Source of the DNA: Pseudomonas sp. SLFW
GTDB lineage: Bacteria; Pseudomonadota; Gammaproteobacteria; Pseudomonadales; Pseudomonadaceae
Direction of reading: 5' to 3'
Length of the DNA stretch: 64,000 bases
NCBI RefSeq assembly: GCF_009905615.1
Contig: NZ_JAAAKW010000003.1
Coordinates: forward strand, 186,001 to 250,000
Shown: piece after piece, positions 44,916 through 54,177 of the stretch
How positions within the stretch are numbered: the first letter of the stretch is position 1
Layout of the letters: every line of letters begins with the position of its first letter
The notes under the pieces: model-generated
Databases searched by the model: none
Told to the model about the DNA's origin: nothing
The model's input: the letters and a program-made list of their open reading frames with translations, nothing else
Program-made: the position numbers and the translations under genes

Positions 44916-46123
44916 GCGCAGGACTCCTGACGTGGGCGTACACCGATGGCGCCTGCGGCTTCGAATTCCGCTATCTGGCGTGCGCTGTACCCCAGTGTTT
45001 GCAGAATTTCGAGGGTATGTTCGCCCACGGCGGGGGGCGCGTTGAGCGGCGCGTCGGGGTGGTTATTGATGGCAAAGCCCGGCATGCGCAGTACGCCCGC
45101 ATCCGCCTGGGGCAGTTCGACTTCAACGCCGCTCTGGCGATAGTGTTCGGTCGCGGTCAGTTCGTCGTACCCCGCCACCGGCGCGCACAGAATGTCCCGG
45201 GCTTCCAGTTGCGGCAGCCAGTGCGCAGAGGCTTCGCCGATGAACCGTTGCTCAAGCAACCGGTGGAGCTGATCCCGATGCTGCACTCGGCCCGGGTTGT
45301 CGATGAAACGTTGGTCCTGCATCAATTCCGGCAAGTCCAGCAGATCGCACAGTGCCGTCCAGCGCACCGGGTGATAGGCCGCCACCATGATCCAGCCATC
45401 GGCGGTCTTGAACGCTTCGTTCGGTGCAGCATATGGCGCGGCGCTGCCGGTTTTTTCCGGGACCTGCCCGGTCGCCAGAAAACTGCTTAACGACAGGTGC
45501 TGCAGCATCAATGTGCAGTTGTACAAACTTACATCCAGGTGCTCGCCCTGCCCCTGCCGCCGACGGCCATTGAGCGAAGCCAGTATCGAGATGGTGGACA
45601 GGTAAGCGGTCACCATGTCGGCGATAGGAATCGGCACCTTGGACGGCTCTGAATCAGGACTGCCGAGCATGCTCATCAAGCCGGTGACGGCCTGAATGAT
45701 CCCGTCGACACCCGGCCGGTCATGCCAGATTCCTGTTTGTCCGTAGGCGGAAACCGAGCAATAAATGACACCGGGATTGGTGGCCTTGACCGAGGCGTAA
45801 TCCAGGCCTAGTCGGGCCATCACGCCGGGCCTGAAACTTTCGATGACCACATCGGCATCACGCATCAATTCCAGCGCGATCGTGCGGCCACGGTCGCTTT
45901 TCAGGTCCAGCGCAATCCCTCGCTTGTTGCGGTTCACACTGAGCGACGTCACGCTCTGACGCTGCTGCCAGGGCGGGCCGATGGCGCGACCCAGCTCACC
46001 GCCCAGCGGTTCGACCTTGATTACGTCGGCGCCCATGTCACCCAGCAACATGCCGCAGACCGGTCCCGCCACAACGTGCGAAAAGTCCACGACTTTTATG
46101 TCTTTCAAGCTGTCGGTCAGCAT
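44912..46123 (-). CDS. CaiB/BaiF-family (class III) CoA-transferase
   Basis: 403 residues from the ATG at 46123. The opening KDIKVVDFSHVVAGPVCGML, then DMGADVIKVEPLGGELGR and SVNRNKRGIALDLKSDRG, is the class III signature. The conserved catalytic Asp region follows near residue 165 (DRPGVDGIIQAVTG). It moves CoA from one acyl-CoA to a free acid such as carnitine, oxalate or a bile or aromatic acid, starting the CoA-dependent breakdown. An upstream in-frame extension to 46291 shows no family similarity and is rejected. It is first in the minus-strand operon, if the porin is transcribed separately. Confidence 0.91.
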   Translation of the reverse strand: MLTDSLKDIKVVDFSHVVAGPVCGMLLGDMGADVIKVEPLGGELGRAIGPPWQQRQSVTSLSVNRNKRGIALDLKSDRGRTIALELMRDADVVIESFRPGVMARLGLDYASVKATNPGVIYCSVSAYGQTGIWHDRPGVDGIIQAVTGLMSMLGSPDSEPSKVPIPIADMVTAYLSTISILASLNGRRRQGQGEHLDVSLYNCTLMLQHLSLSSFLATGQVPEKTGSAAPYAAPNEAFKTADGWIMVAAYHPVRWTALCDLLDLPELMQDQRFIDNPGRVQHRDQLHRLLEQRFIGEASAHWLPQLEARDILCAPVAGYDELTATEHYRQSGVEVELPQADAGVLRMPGFAINNHPDAPLNAPPAVGEHTLEILQTLGYSARQIAEFEAAGAIGVRPRQESCA

Positions 46124-46322
46124 CTTCAACACCCTGTAGCGCACGTGTTCGTGCGCGTTTTTGTAATGGGTCGAGGATAGGGAACGCCGTCCGAACGCGG
46201 CTATCGACTTTAAGAAAGGGGGGTATTGAGTTTTTGTTAATCGCCGGGGCAGCGCGAGCCTGCACCCGTTTTCCCGGACTGCAGGCGCCACCGTTCTTGC
46301 GTGGCTACACCGCTGTTCGCGG

Positions 46323-47324
46323 TCAGAAAAGCGCCAGCGTGTAGGTCAGGATCAGGCGGTTTTCATCGACGTCACGGGCGAAGTTGTTGTGTGCCATCCC
46401 GTTGCGCCAGCGCACGCCGAAGTGCTTCAACGGGCCGCTTTGGACCAGGTACTGCACCTCGACATCGCGCTCCCATTCCTTGCCCTCTTCGCCGCTGGCC
46501 AAACGGATGTTGTCCCCGCGCACGTACAGCGTCCTGAACGTCAGGCCCGGGACGCCGAAGCGGGCGAAGTCAAGGTCATACCGCGCTTGCCAGGAGCGCT
46601 CCCGGGGCTCGTCGAAGTCATTGATCAACACAAAATTGGGCAGGTAGATGTCGGTGCCGTTCACGTAAGGAACCGCGGTGTCCCCACCGTTGTGGACGGC
46701 GCTGAGGGTGAAGGCATGGCCTTTGAAGCTGTAGGTGAAAGCGCCGCTCAACGAGCGGCTGTCCACCTTGCCGCCCTTCCCGGCACCCGCTTCGTCACTG
46801 ACGAAATAACGCACATCGCTCTTGAATGTGCCCTCGCCCACTGGCGTGGTATGCATCAGGCCAACGTAGTGCTGGCGGTAGATGTCTTCGAGTTCGGCAC
46901 GCTGGTAGGTCACTGCCAACTGCGGCGAAAAGGTGTAGGTGCCACCGCCCATGGTGAAGTGATCGGATTCGATAATGCCCCGGAAGCGTCCGTTTTTGCT
47001 GAACAGCGCCAAGTCCTCCGAGGCAGTCTTCGCCCGGTCGGTTTCGCGGTCGAAACGTAACCCCGTCAGTGAAATGGATTTGATTTCGGTGGAATCCAGG
47101 GTGACGCCCTGAAAGGTCTGCGGCAGCATCCGGCCGTTGTTGCCGACCAGCGTCGGTTGCACGGTCGTGAAACCGTTACCGAATTTAAGCTCCGTCCTGA
47201 ATACCCTGATTTTGCCCATCACGCCGCCCTTGGAAAATTCAGCCGGCGCACGGCCGTCACTATGCACCGGCAACAGGCCGCTGTTGGTGCGGTCGGGGCT
47301 GGAGTCCAGTTTCAACCCCACCAT
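46323..47324 (-). pseudogene. OprD-family outer membrane porin, N-terminal part cut off by prophage
   Basis: The coding frame matches OprD-family porins from MVGLKLDSSPDRTNSGLLP (at 47324) to the end at 46323: GLLPVHSDGRAPAEFSKGG, YTFSPQLAVTYQRAELEDIY, SRSLSGAFTYSFKGHAF, RDVEVQYLVQSGPL and a C-terminal beta strand ending in Phe (ENRLILTYTLALF). About 330 residues remain out of an expected 420 or so. The signal peptide and first strands are not there; upstream of 47324 the frame runs into prophage DNA. OprD porins admit small organic acids, so the loss should affect uptake for the neighbouring pathway. The missing part is expected on the far side of the prophage, outside the window. Confidence 0.85.
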
Positions 47325-47450
47325 GTGTTCAGACCTAAGATATTCCCCCACCACCAACCGACATAAACCCGGTCCATAGCGGGATAGCGTGGTACGAGTC
47401 GGGACGCCCCCTGCAAAACCCTTGCAGCCAGCGCAACGAGTGCGGCCCGA

Positions 47451-47813
47451 TCACTCCTCATCGACCGGGCCAAACATATCACCCTGACGCGTCGCTATCT
47501 CCTCCTTACGGACGGCCTTGACGATTTTATAGATCCACTGCAACGACACCCCGTACTGGCGGGCCAGCTCGCTGTGATTGGTGCCGTTGAAGCCATCGTA
47601 GATCTGCCGATCCCGGCGACTGAGCTGGACGGACTGCCCCATCGGGAAATACACATTCTGTCCGCCCCAATGAGCCGCCATCCGCTCCGTCACTTCCTTG
47701 GCCACATGCTCAGCCTTGCCAGCCTCCATCGCAACCAGCTCACACAGCGCCACGGCGATATGCTCCGTCAGGTCCGTCAGCAGCTCGGGCGCCTTGCTTC
47801 TCAGTTGGCTCAC
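47451..47813 (-). CDS. Mor/C-family transcription activator
   Basis: 120 residues. The N-terminal helical part ends in VYFPMGQSVQLSRRDRQIYD, a conserved Mor dimerisation block, and the C terminus is a helix-turn-helix, NHSELARQYGVSLQWIYKIV. In Mu, Mor switches on the middle promoter after early transcription. It is the last gene of the leftward early operon, which fits that timing. Its start overlaps the gemA stop by four bases. Confidence 0.88.
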   Translation of the reverse strand: MSQLRSKAPELLTDLTEHIAVALCELVAMEAGKAEHVAKEVTERMAAHWGGQNVYFPMGQSVQLSRRDRQIYDGFNGTNHSELARQYGVSLQWIYKIVKAVRKEEIATRQGDMFGPVDEE

Positions 47814-48265
47814 ACACCCTCCTGCGGCGGCTCAACCCGGCGCTGCCACTGTTTAAGTTGCTCGATGACCTGGCTGGCTTGGGACGTCGACAACCACTGA
47901 AGCGCCGCCACTCGGGTCGTCCCCATTACATAGCGCGCCAACGCCGCCTCAGACGAATCCCGAACCGCCCCCAACCCATGCAACGTCAGCCACAACGACC
48001 GAATCCTTCGCGACTGCGCATCGTCCGCCAACGGACGTGTACGCCTAGCCCCAGCGCGGGGTTTAAACCCGCGCTGCTTGAGCTGTTCCACCACCCGCAA
48101 CAGGTTGTCCACACTCAACGCCGAACACGACGTCGCGCCGCCCAGGCTTTCCATATGCGTCAACATCAGCCGAAACACCTCATCCTCCATCCCCAACTCA
48201 CGCCGAGCGACATGGATAAGCTTGATCAGCCGCAGCCGTTTCGCATCCGACGGCACAGCGCTCAC
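47810..48265 (-). CDS. gemA: GemA-like regulatory protein (DUF1018, Mu gp16 family)
   Basis: 151 residues from a GTG at 48265, chosen because it overlaps the stop of the small upstream gene (GTGA) and gives VSAVPSDAKRLRLIKLIHVA, the usual opening of this family. The domain continues with GMEDEVFRLMLTHM and SRRIRSLWLTLHGLGAVRDS. Mu GemA modulates host gene expression and DNA relaxation. An in-frame ATG at 48349 would overlap the preceding gene by almost 90 bases, so it is less likely. Confidence 0.88.
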   Translation of the reverse strand: MSAVPSDAKRLRLIKLIHVARRELGMEDEVFRLMLTHMESLGGATSCSALSVDNLLRVVEQLKQRGFKPRAGARRTRPLADDAQSRRIRSLWLTLHGLGAVRDSSEAALARYVMGTTRVAALQWLSTSQASQVIEQLKQWQRRVEPPQEGV

Positions 48266-48429
48266 CGTGCACCGCCCGACGACTTCGGACGACCGCGACG
48301 CTTGGCCGCATTTCTCGACGCAAACCGCTGCTGGCGGATACGGCTGCAACGCCGGTGGCAGCCCTGCGCCCTGGGCCGTTCACACACATCGCAAACCGTC
48401 ACCTCGTACACCTCATGAAAGTGCGCCAT
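48262..48429 (-). CDS. Small Cys-rich phage protein (55 residues)
   Basis: Reads MAHFHEVYEVTVCDVCERPR and ends AKRRGRPKSSGGAR. A zinc-knuckle-like set, CDVCERPRAQGCHRRC, gives four possible ligands, and the tail RRGRPKSSGG resembles an AT-hook. It starts one base after the stop of the DUF2786 gene and its stop overlaps the gemA GTG, leaving no gaps in this operon, which is the main evidence that it is real. The family is not recognised; a small DNA-binding protein is possible. Confidence 0.65.
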   Translation of the reverse strand: MAHFHEVYEVTVCDVCERPRAQGCHRRCSRIRQQRFASRNAAKRRGRPKSSGGAR

Positions 48430-48430
48430 C

Positions 48431-49120
48431 TCACATCCCCATCGTCAAACGCGCACGGGGCTGATGGCTCACTGCGCGATGCAACTGCGCGGATTGCCCC
48501 GCCCGATACCCGGCATCCGCTGCGACCTCATCCCGCGCCTTGAGCTTGCGCCGCTTCAGGTCCACATGCTCCAGATTCGGATGATGCTTTTTCATAAACG
48601 CATCAATCGCTTCGGCAACACCGTCTTCAACCCCGGCAAACGCGTCGATCTTGCCGTACACCGCATCAATCCAGGCGTTCGCAAATGCATCCCCGCGCGC
48701 CACCTTGGTCGAACGCTTGCAGCGCTTCTGCGTATCCAGATAATCCCGGCGAGCCTTCTGCAACTGCCGCTCCAGCACCTGATAGGCATACCCCGTCAAC
48801 TCTGGAGCCGCTGCACAACCCACCAACACAAACCGGGCGGGGCTCAGAAACCCGCTCGTGACAATCACCCGAGTCCCGAACGCATGCGCGCACACCTGCA
48901 TCAACCGCACCCGCCAAGCAGGCGGCGTCCCCTGCGAACCCGCTGCCACCGACGTCTCACACGCCATGCTCGCCAGCACATCGCCCATCTCAAGACTGTA
49001 CAAATCCATCAACTTACGCGCCTGGCGCAAAGCAATTTCAGCCTCGTTCGGATTGCTCGATCGCGACTTCGCCATCTCCAGGCACTTCTTGATCTTGTCG
49101 AGAATGCGCTCATCGCTCAT
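48431..49120 (-). CDS. DUF2786 domain phage protein
   Basis: 229 residues from the ATG at 49120. The N-terminal DUF2786 block is ILDKIKKCLEMAKSRSSNPN, followed by EAEIALRQARKLMDLYSL. The rest is basic and helical, with VGCAAAPELTGYAYQVLERQ. DUF2786 proteins occur often in Mu-like early operons; their role is not known. It is translated in series with the genes on either side (1-base gaps). Confidence 0.87.
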   Translation of the reverse strand: MSDERILDKIKKCLEMAKSRSSNPNEAEIALRQARKLMDLYSLEMGDVLASMACETSVAAGSQGTPPAWRVRLMQVCAHAFGTRVIVTSGFLSPARFVLVGCAAAPELTGYAYQVLERQLQKARRDYLDTQKRCKRSTKVARGDAFANAWIDAVYGKIDAFAGVEDGVAEAIDAFMKKHHPNLEHVDLKRRKLKARDEVAADAGYRAGQSAQLHRAVSHQPRARLTMGM

Positions 49121-49121
49121 C

Positions 49122-49748
49122 TCACACCCCCGCCAAATCAAGGCAAATCGCGGTATATCGATCCGTGTCACCCACCCGCTCATACAGTCGGATGTAACTG
49201 CGGCTCCCTGACACCTGAATCGCATCCCCGATTGCCTCCATCGCCCGGTTCCAGCGAGGATCGTCAATCTCATGCCGCCGTAGCGACAGAATCCGTGACG
49301 TGCGTAACTCCCCATTGCGATCCGCCCGAAACGCATCATTGATCAACACCCTTACGCCGGGATGCGAATTCGCCGTCCACTCATGGGCGCATTCGTCCAA
49401 CAACGCCTTCGCCGACTGCAAATGCTCGTTGAACTCAATCAAGTCCTGATTCTGGCGCACCAACTTAAACCGGCCATCAAAGCTCGCCAGGGTCAGATTG
49501 CCCTTCTTGCCGCGGGCCTTAACGTCATACTGCTCGCGGCTGATCTGCTCCAGCGCCTCAACCTCACCGAACACCCGCGCCTTGAACGCCAGCAACTGCT
49601 GATGCAACGCCTTCGCCGACTCAACGGCCTCCAGCACCAGCGTGTCCCGCAGCAGGTCCGTAGGCTTGATCGACGCCACAGGCACCATCCGGCCCAACGC
49701 ATCGAGCCTGTACCCCTCGGGCACAACCATCACGTCAGTCCCGACCAT
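49122..49748 (-). CDS. DUF3164 phage protein
   Basis: 208 residues from the ATG at 49748, with GGAG seven bases before it. It reads DVMVVPEGYRLDALGRMVP near the N terminus and continues with KGNLTLASFDGRFKLVRQNQ and YERVGDTDRYTAICLDLAG, the DUF3164 pattern. These proteins are conserved in transposable phages such as BcepMu and B3, and are thought to take part in replication or recombination; that role is inference. Its N terminus overlaps the preceding gene by 14 bases. Confidence 0.88.
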   Translation of the reverse strand: MVGTDVMVVPEGYRLDALGRMVPVASIKPTDLLRDTLVLEAVESAKALHQQLLAFKARVFGEVEALEQISREQYDVKARGKKGNLTLASFDGRFKLVRQNQDLIEFNEHLQSAKALLDECAHEWTANSHPGVRVLINDAFRADRNGELRTSRILSLRRHEIDDPRWNRAMEAIGDAIQVSGSRSYIRLYERVGDTDRYTAICLDLAGV

Positions 49749-49977
49749 GGAGAACCTCCACAGGCTCACGCGCTGCAACCGCCTCGATCAGATCCAGATG
49801 ATGGCCCAACCGCATCGACCGTAACTTCGCTTTCAACACAGCAGGCACCTGATCCCAGGCGTCCAGCAGTGGCCCGATAAAAGGCATCACCGCCACCGAC
49901 TGCTCCACCCGTACTGCCTCCAATGCCGCCGTTTCGTCAACAAACGGCACCGACCCAAAATCCGAATACTCCCTCAT
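49735..49977 (-). CDS. Hypothetical phage protein (80 residues)
   Basis: Starts at the ATG at 49977 (MREYSDFGSVPFVDETAALE) and ends EAVAAREPVEVLHGRD. It overlaps its neighbours by 4 and 14 bases, as expected in this packed operon. It is mostly helical and weakly acidic, with no recognised motif. The function is unknown. Confidence 0.7.
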   Translation of the reverse strand: MREYSDFGSVPFVDETAALEAVRVEQSVAVMPFIGPLLDAWDQVPAVLKAKLRSMRLGHHLDLIEAVAAREPVEVLHGRD

Positions 49978-50276
49978 ACCCCTTGCTCCTTGATCAAACT
50001 GAACCACACCACATCCACACCCCGAATCGTCACCGTATTCCGGGCAAACCGTCCCTCAGCGCTGCAACGCGCCCCTCGAAGCTCATCGGCGAAGCGACGG
50101 CACAGCAACGCCACCTGAGTGACATGAACGAAAATACTGTTCTGCTCAAACGCCAGCGCCTTGATCAACACCCCTGAACGGCGCAGATCGCGGGTCAGCT
50201 CGTTGAACGCCAACAATCTGGTTGAAAACTCATCCGTCAAGATGCTCAATGGCGCCACTGCATAAGCCACGCCCAT
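49974..50276 (-). CDS. Hypothetical phage protein (100 residues)
   Basis: Starts at the ATG at 50276 (MGVAYAVAPLSILTDEFS), with GGGTGTGAG before it. It continues with LLAFNELTRDLRRSGVLIKA and ends TIRGVDVVWFSLIKEQGV. It looks like a single alpha/beta domain. The stop overlaps the next start (ATGA), and the previous ATPase gene ends one base before it. No family is recognised. Confidence 0.7.
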   Translation of the reverse strand: MGVAYAVAPLSILTDEFSTRLLAFNELTRDLRRSGVLIKALAFEQNSIFVHVTQVALLCRRFADELRGARCSAEGRFARNTVTIRGVDVVWFSLIKEQGV

Positions 50277-50277
50277 C

Positions 50278-51462
50278 TCACACCCCCCGCACGACATCAG
50301 CCGTCACCCGTGGCACGCCCAATTCAGTGGCCAAGTTCATCGCAGCAACCACAAGATTGCCGATCGCCAACGGATACAGCAGCGAAATGGTTTCGTCCCG
50401 TCCGCCACCTCTGTCAGGCTGCGACAGCCTCGCAGCGATGGCCTGAATCCCATCAGCCTCCATCACCTCGGCCAGCGCTTTACCGGCCCGGTCAAAACGG
50501 AATTTCAAAAACTCCTCCAGCCGCGCCCCCTCGACCGGCGGTAACGTCACACGCTCACAGCGCTGCACCACCTCCCGCACATCGGCATTGCGCTCGCTCA
50601 GCTTCACGCTCAGCTCCGGCTGCCCAATCATGATGATGCTCACCAGCTTCGTGAAACCTACCTCCAGCTCAAGAATGCGCTTGAGATGCTTGAGCGTCGG
50701 GATCGGCAGACTGTGCGCCTCTTCAATCAGCAGACAATGGCGATAGCCCGCTGCGTGAGACTCTTTCAACGCCTTGTGCAACTGCGCAAACCGCGCCTCC
50801 GGGCTGCTCTTGGGCTTGGCCAAGGGCGACACCGCCGCCATCATCGACTCAGCAATGTGCGTGCTTTTCAGCGACTTGCCCTTCACATCGTTGTCCTCGG
50901 AGGCCAACACGTAGGGCTCAATGATCAACACTGGGTCATTGTTCTCCGCAATCCGGTTCACCAGGTCACGACGCAGGCTGCTCTTGCCCGCACCGGATTC
51001 GCCTTCAACGGCCAGAAAGCCGCCGTGCCTTGCGGTCTGGTACATCACCTCCCTGACATACCGAATGTCCGGGCTGACCCACATATCCTGGGCACAGGAC
51101 AGCTCATCGAACGGGTCGCGAAACAGCCCGAACGCCTTGCGTGTCGATGGCAACAACGTTTGTTTTGGCAGTAACATAGGTTCGTCCTCCCCGGACGGCT
51201 CTTCTCTAAGGGCCGGATCTGTCGTGTTGGCGCACGACAGGTCCACTTCTTCAAAGGCGCTGGCGATGTCCGCATCGTTCGCGCCGCACTCCGTCAAAAA
51301 CACCCGTATCCTCCCTTGCAGTTCCTCCGTGTCCAGCCTGCGCGGCCACTGACCGTGATTCAGCAACTGGGCAATCGACGCGTCACTGAGTCTCAACGAC
51401 TCAGCCAATGCCGACTGCGGACGGCCCATCCCTTGTAATACCTGCTTGAGTTTCAGCATCAC
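50278..51462 (-). CDS. MuB-like AAA+ ATPase, transposition target protein
   Basis: 394 residues. An N-terminal helix-turn-helix of the Cro/MuB kind (GRPQSALAESLRLSDASIAQ, about residues 12-32) is followed by an ExeA-type AAA+ domain: Walker A GESGAGKSSLRRDL (about 152), Walker B HCLLIEEAHSLP and sensor SIIMIGQPELS. It binds target DNA with ATP and directs the transposase there, away from the phage's own ends. It overlaps the transposase stop by four bases (ATGA). Confidence 0.91.
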   Translation of the reverse strand: MMLKLKQVLQGMGRPQSALAESLRLSDASIAQLLNHGQWPRRLDTEELQGRIRVFLTECGANDADIASAFEEVDLSCANTTDPALREEPSGEDEPMLLPKQTLLPSTRKAFGLFRDPFDELSCAQDMWVSPDIRYVREVMYQTARHGGFLAVEGESGAGKSSLRRDLVNRIAENNDPVLIIEPYVLASEDNDVKGKSLKSTHIAESMMAAVSPLAKPKSSPEARFAQLHKALKESHAAGYRHCLLIEEAHSLPIPTLKHLKRILELEVGFTKLVSIIMIGQPELSVKLSERNADVREVVQRCERVTLPPVEGARLEEFLKFRFDRAGKALAEVMEADGIQAIAARLSQPDRGGGRDETISLLYPLAIGNLVVAAMNLATELGVPRVTADVVRGV

Positions 51463-53234
51463 TTGCCTCCTACCGCCGCGCGCACCAGGCTCAACGGCGT
51501 ACGCATGACCTCCACAGGTCGTTTCAACTCGGCCTCAATGACGTCGAGCTGCTCCAGGGCAATGCCCTCTGGATACTGTTGTTGTAGCCAGCTGAACGTC
51601 TCTGGCGACCAACGATCGGCCATCCGTGGACGCAGCACCTTCGCAGCCTCCACGTGCGACAGCAGCGCATGTTCAACCGTCGGCACGTTCACATTCAGCG
51701 ACGTCCCACGACGCGGTAGATAGGCCGGCAACGTGGTGTCAGTGACATGTTTATGAGGGTCGATCAGACCACCGAACGGCAGCGCCTTCGCCTTACGTGC
51801 AGCCGCGGCATCCGCCTCGTTGTTCGTGCCCGTCGCGATTTGCTCCAACAACGTGCGCGAGGTTTGCGCAGGCGTCTGAGCGTGGCGCTTGAACTGCTCC
51901 CCGATCGTTGCGGACGTCTGAGCGAAACCGAAATCGTCCAGCCCGATCCGCTCAATGACGTGATAAACCTCATGCCCATCCGCGCCAGTCATCACCACAA
52001 CGGCCGAATCCTCATCCCGCCAGCAGTTGCGCGCGATCAACAGCTTGTCGCCCACCATCACGTCGGGCACCGAGCTGACATCGAACGCATGCCCGCGAAA
52101 CGACACCCGCAACAGATTGCTCACCTTGCGCTGCTCCGGCGTGCTCACCGCCAACTCCCGGCAGATCTCGACACTGGGTGCGAGACGAAGCTCTTCCGGC
52201 TTGATCAACTGCCACACCGCATAACGGCTGCGACGCGTGCGGGTGTGAATCGACGTCGCGTTGAAATAGCGCATCCACTGGCCGGCCCAGCCATTGATCT
52301 GCTCAAGGCTCGTGGCCGCCTGAAACTTCAAGGCACTCTCGAATTCACGCTCCACAATGTTATGCGCCTGCTCGACCTGTCCCTTGGCGCGGGCGTTGCC
52401 CACCTGGTTGATGACCAGCTCAATGCTCATCGCCCGGCACAGGTTGCGGAAAATCCCGCTCGTCATCGCCGCGCCGGGGTCCGTCATCAACATCCACGGC
52501 ACCCCATGAAAGGGGTCAGCGGCATGTCGTTTCTGCATCGCGTTGATCAGCACATTGCACAGATTCATCGCCGACTCCGCGCCCAGCACGTACTCCACAT
52601 ACAACGTGCCGCTGGTGTGGTCGGTCACCACATACCGCCATAAGCGCTGTCGCTCGATCCGTTTCAGGTTGCCCGGCTTACCGTCGTAAAACTCAGCCTT
52701 GCTCATCTCGCGGGCACCGTCGTCTGCCAGGTAAAACTGCGTCGAAATCGACGCATCCACCTGCCACACATGGTTCGGATGCTTACTTGCCAGCGACACC
52801 GCAGGCGCGTCCCTCAACAACTGCTCCGGGTGCAACGTGTAAGTGCGTAACGCACGGGCGATAGCCCCACAACTCAACGGGCGAAACTCCCCCGTGGCTT
52901 CATTGACGCGGCCCGCCAGAATCAGATGATTACTGCGCAGCCGCTCCACGGCCCGCTCGATCGTCGACAACTGCTTGTTATTGGCCCGGATCGACTCCAG
53001 CAACACCGCCGAAATCATCCGCGCCTCATCCAGCGGCAAAGCGCTCTGACCCGCATCACTGCGACGCTTACGCGGCTTGCGCACGGACACGTCCTTGAGC
53101 TTGCGTTGCAGCGTTTGAACGGAGACGCCTAACTCCATAGCACCTGCCTGATAGATAGCGGTTCGTTGCCCATGGGGCGCGTCTGCTGCCTGCTGAGCAA
53201 TCCGAGCCAACTGCTGGGTCTGTACGGGATTCAT
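51459..53234 (-). CDS. DDE transposase (BcepMu/MuA type)
   Basis: 591 residues. The N-terminal helix-turn-helix region (GVSVQTLQRKLKDVSVRKPR) is followed by the integrase-type catalytic core with DDE in WQVDASISTQFY (Asp, about residue 183), WMLMTDPGAAMTS (Asp, about 258) and KGQVEQAHNIVEREFE (Glu, about 294). A Mu-type C-terminal beta domain follows (LLRVSFRGHAFDVSSVPD). It cuts and joins the phage ends during integration and replicative transposition. All catalytic residues are present. Confidence 0.94.
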   Translation of the reverse strand: MNPVQTQQLARIAQQAADAPHGQRTAIYQAGAMELGVSVQTLQRKLKDVSVRKPRKRRSDAGQSALPLDEARMISAVLLESIRANNKQLSTIERAVERLRSNHLILAGRVNEATGEFRPLSCGAIARALRTYTLHPEQLLRDAPAVSLASKHPNHVWQVDASISTQFYLADDGAREMSKAEFYDGKPGNLKRIERQRLWRYVVTDHTSGTLYVEYVLGAESAMNLCNVLINAMQKRHAADPFHGVPWMLMTDPGAAMTSGIFRNLCRAMSIELVINQVGNARAKGQVEQAHNIVEREFESALKFQAATSLEQINGWAGQWMRYFNATSIHTRTRRSRYAVWQLIKPEELRLAPSVEICRELAVSTPEQRKVSNLLRVSFRGHAFDVSSVPDVMVGDKLLIARNCWRDEDSAVVVMTGADGHEVYHVIERIGLDDFGFAQTSATIGEQFKRHAQTPAQTSRTLLEQIATGTNNEADAAAARKAKALPFGGLIDPHKHVTDTTLPAYLPRRGTSLNVNVPTVEHALLSHVEAAKVLRPRMADRWSPETFSWLQQQYPEGIALEQLDVIEAELKRPVEVMRTPLSLVRAAVGGK

Positions 53235-53237
53235 CGA

Positions 53238-54167
53238 TCAAGCCTCGGCCGTATTCAGCCAGACAGGCGCACTGGCCTGGCTTTCCGGCAAATGAAACTC
53301 GCTGCGCACGGTGCCCAACGTCGTTTCCAGCTGCTTGAGCAAATCCGCGAGATAGCCGCGATGATCCTGGCCATGAGCCGCGGAATGTTCGGCAATCTTG
53401 CTGAACCCCTCGCGCAGCTCGCCCAGGATCTTCGCCTCCACCTCAAACTGTAGGGCCACCACCTCGGTGCGCAGCTCTTTAATCACCTCATCCGGTGTCG
53501 CGGCATGAATGCGCTTGCGGTGCTTCTCCAGCTCCTGCTTGGTGCTGTCCAGCTCCTTGGTCTTTTTCGCCATGACTTCGCCCTGGGCGTCATAGTCGGC
53601 ATTGACCTCATCCAGACGCTGAGCCAGCTCTGCCTTTTCCTTCGTGTGCTTGGCGATGATTTCTTCCGCCAGATCGACAAACGCATCCTTGTCGCCCGTC
53701 TTGGCCACCTCAATCAGCGCGGCTTGAGCGTCTTCGGGCAAACGCCGGTATTGACGCATTTCCCGATAGCCGATTCCCATGCGGGACATGGATTCGAGCG
53801 CTTCCTCACCCAGTGTGCGCAAGTTCGCGATGTCTTCATCCACCTGCTGACGCGAGCGGCCCAGTAACGAACAGAACTCATCCCAAGTGCCTGAAAACGG
53901 CTGACCGTCGGCACTTTTCTTTCCGGCGAGCGCCCGGTACAGCTTGCTTTCCTTGACATAAGCCAGTTTTGAAGTGCTGACCGTCAGCGAAAATTTCGAG
54001 AAAGACTCCGCCATCTGCGCTTGGCCCAGCAGTTGATTCACCAGATCACGTTCGTCGCTGTGCGACGCCAGCACGGCTGCCGCGACGTTCTGATGACTGG
54101 TCAGCATTTCACCGTCCAGAGCGGGCAGCTCAATAGCATCCACGGACAAGGTTGTTTTGCGTGCCAT
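53238..54167 (-). CDS. Coiled-coil phage protein next to transposase
   Basis: 309 residues. The N-terminal half is globular (WDEFCSLLGRSRQQVDEDIAN resembles a helix-turn-helix of the ParB/KorB kind, about residues 95-120), and the C-terminal half has a long coiled coil of about 60 residues (TKEKAELAQRLDEVNADYDA, KKTKELDSTKQELEKHRKR). It is three bases before the transposase start. Similar proteins lie at this place in BcepMu-like phages. A partition-like or regulator role is inference. Confidence 0.75.
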   Translation of the reverse strand: MARKTTLSVDAIELPALDGEMLTSHQNVAAAVLASHSDERDLVNQLLGQAQMAESFSKFSLTVSTSKLAYVKESKLYRALAGKKSADGQPFSGTWDEFCSLLGRSRQQVDEDIANLRTLGEEALESMSRMGIGYREMRQYRRLPEDAQAALIEVAKTGDKDAFVDLAEEIIAKHTKEKAELAQRLDEVNADYDAQGEVMAKKTKELDSTKQELEKHRKRIHAATPDEVIKELRTEVVALQFEVEAKILGELREGFSKIAEHSAAHGQDHRGYLADLLKQLETTLGTVRSEFHLPESQASAPVWLNTAEA

Positions 54168-54177
54168 GTTGTTCTCC

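Noticed and set aside
44912..46291. CoA-transferase start at 46291
   Set aside because: The 56 extra residues show no family similarity; the ATG at 46123 gives the standard start KDIKVVDFSHV.
47411..47430. CTGCAAAACCCTTGCAG hairpin near the phage end as a terminator or end site
   Set aside because: It is short, without a T-run, and I could not match it to other copies that would show a transposase-binding repeat.
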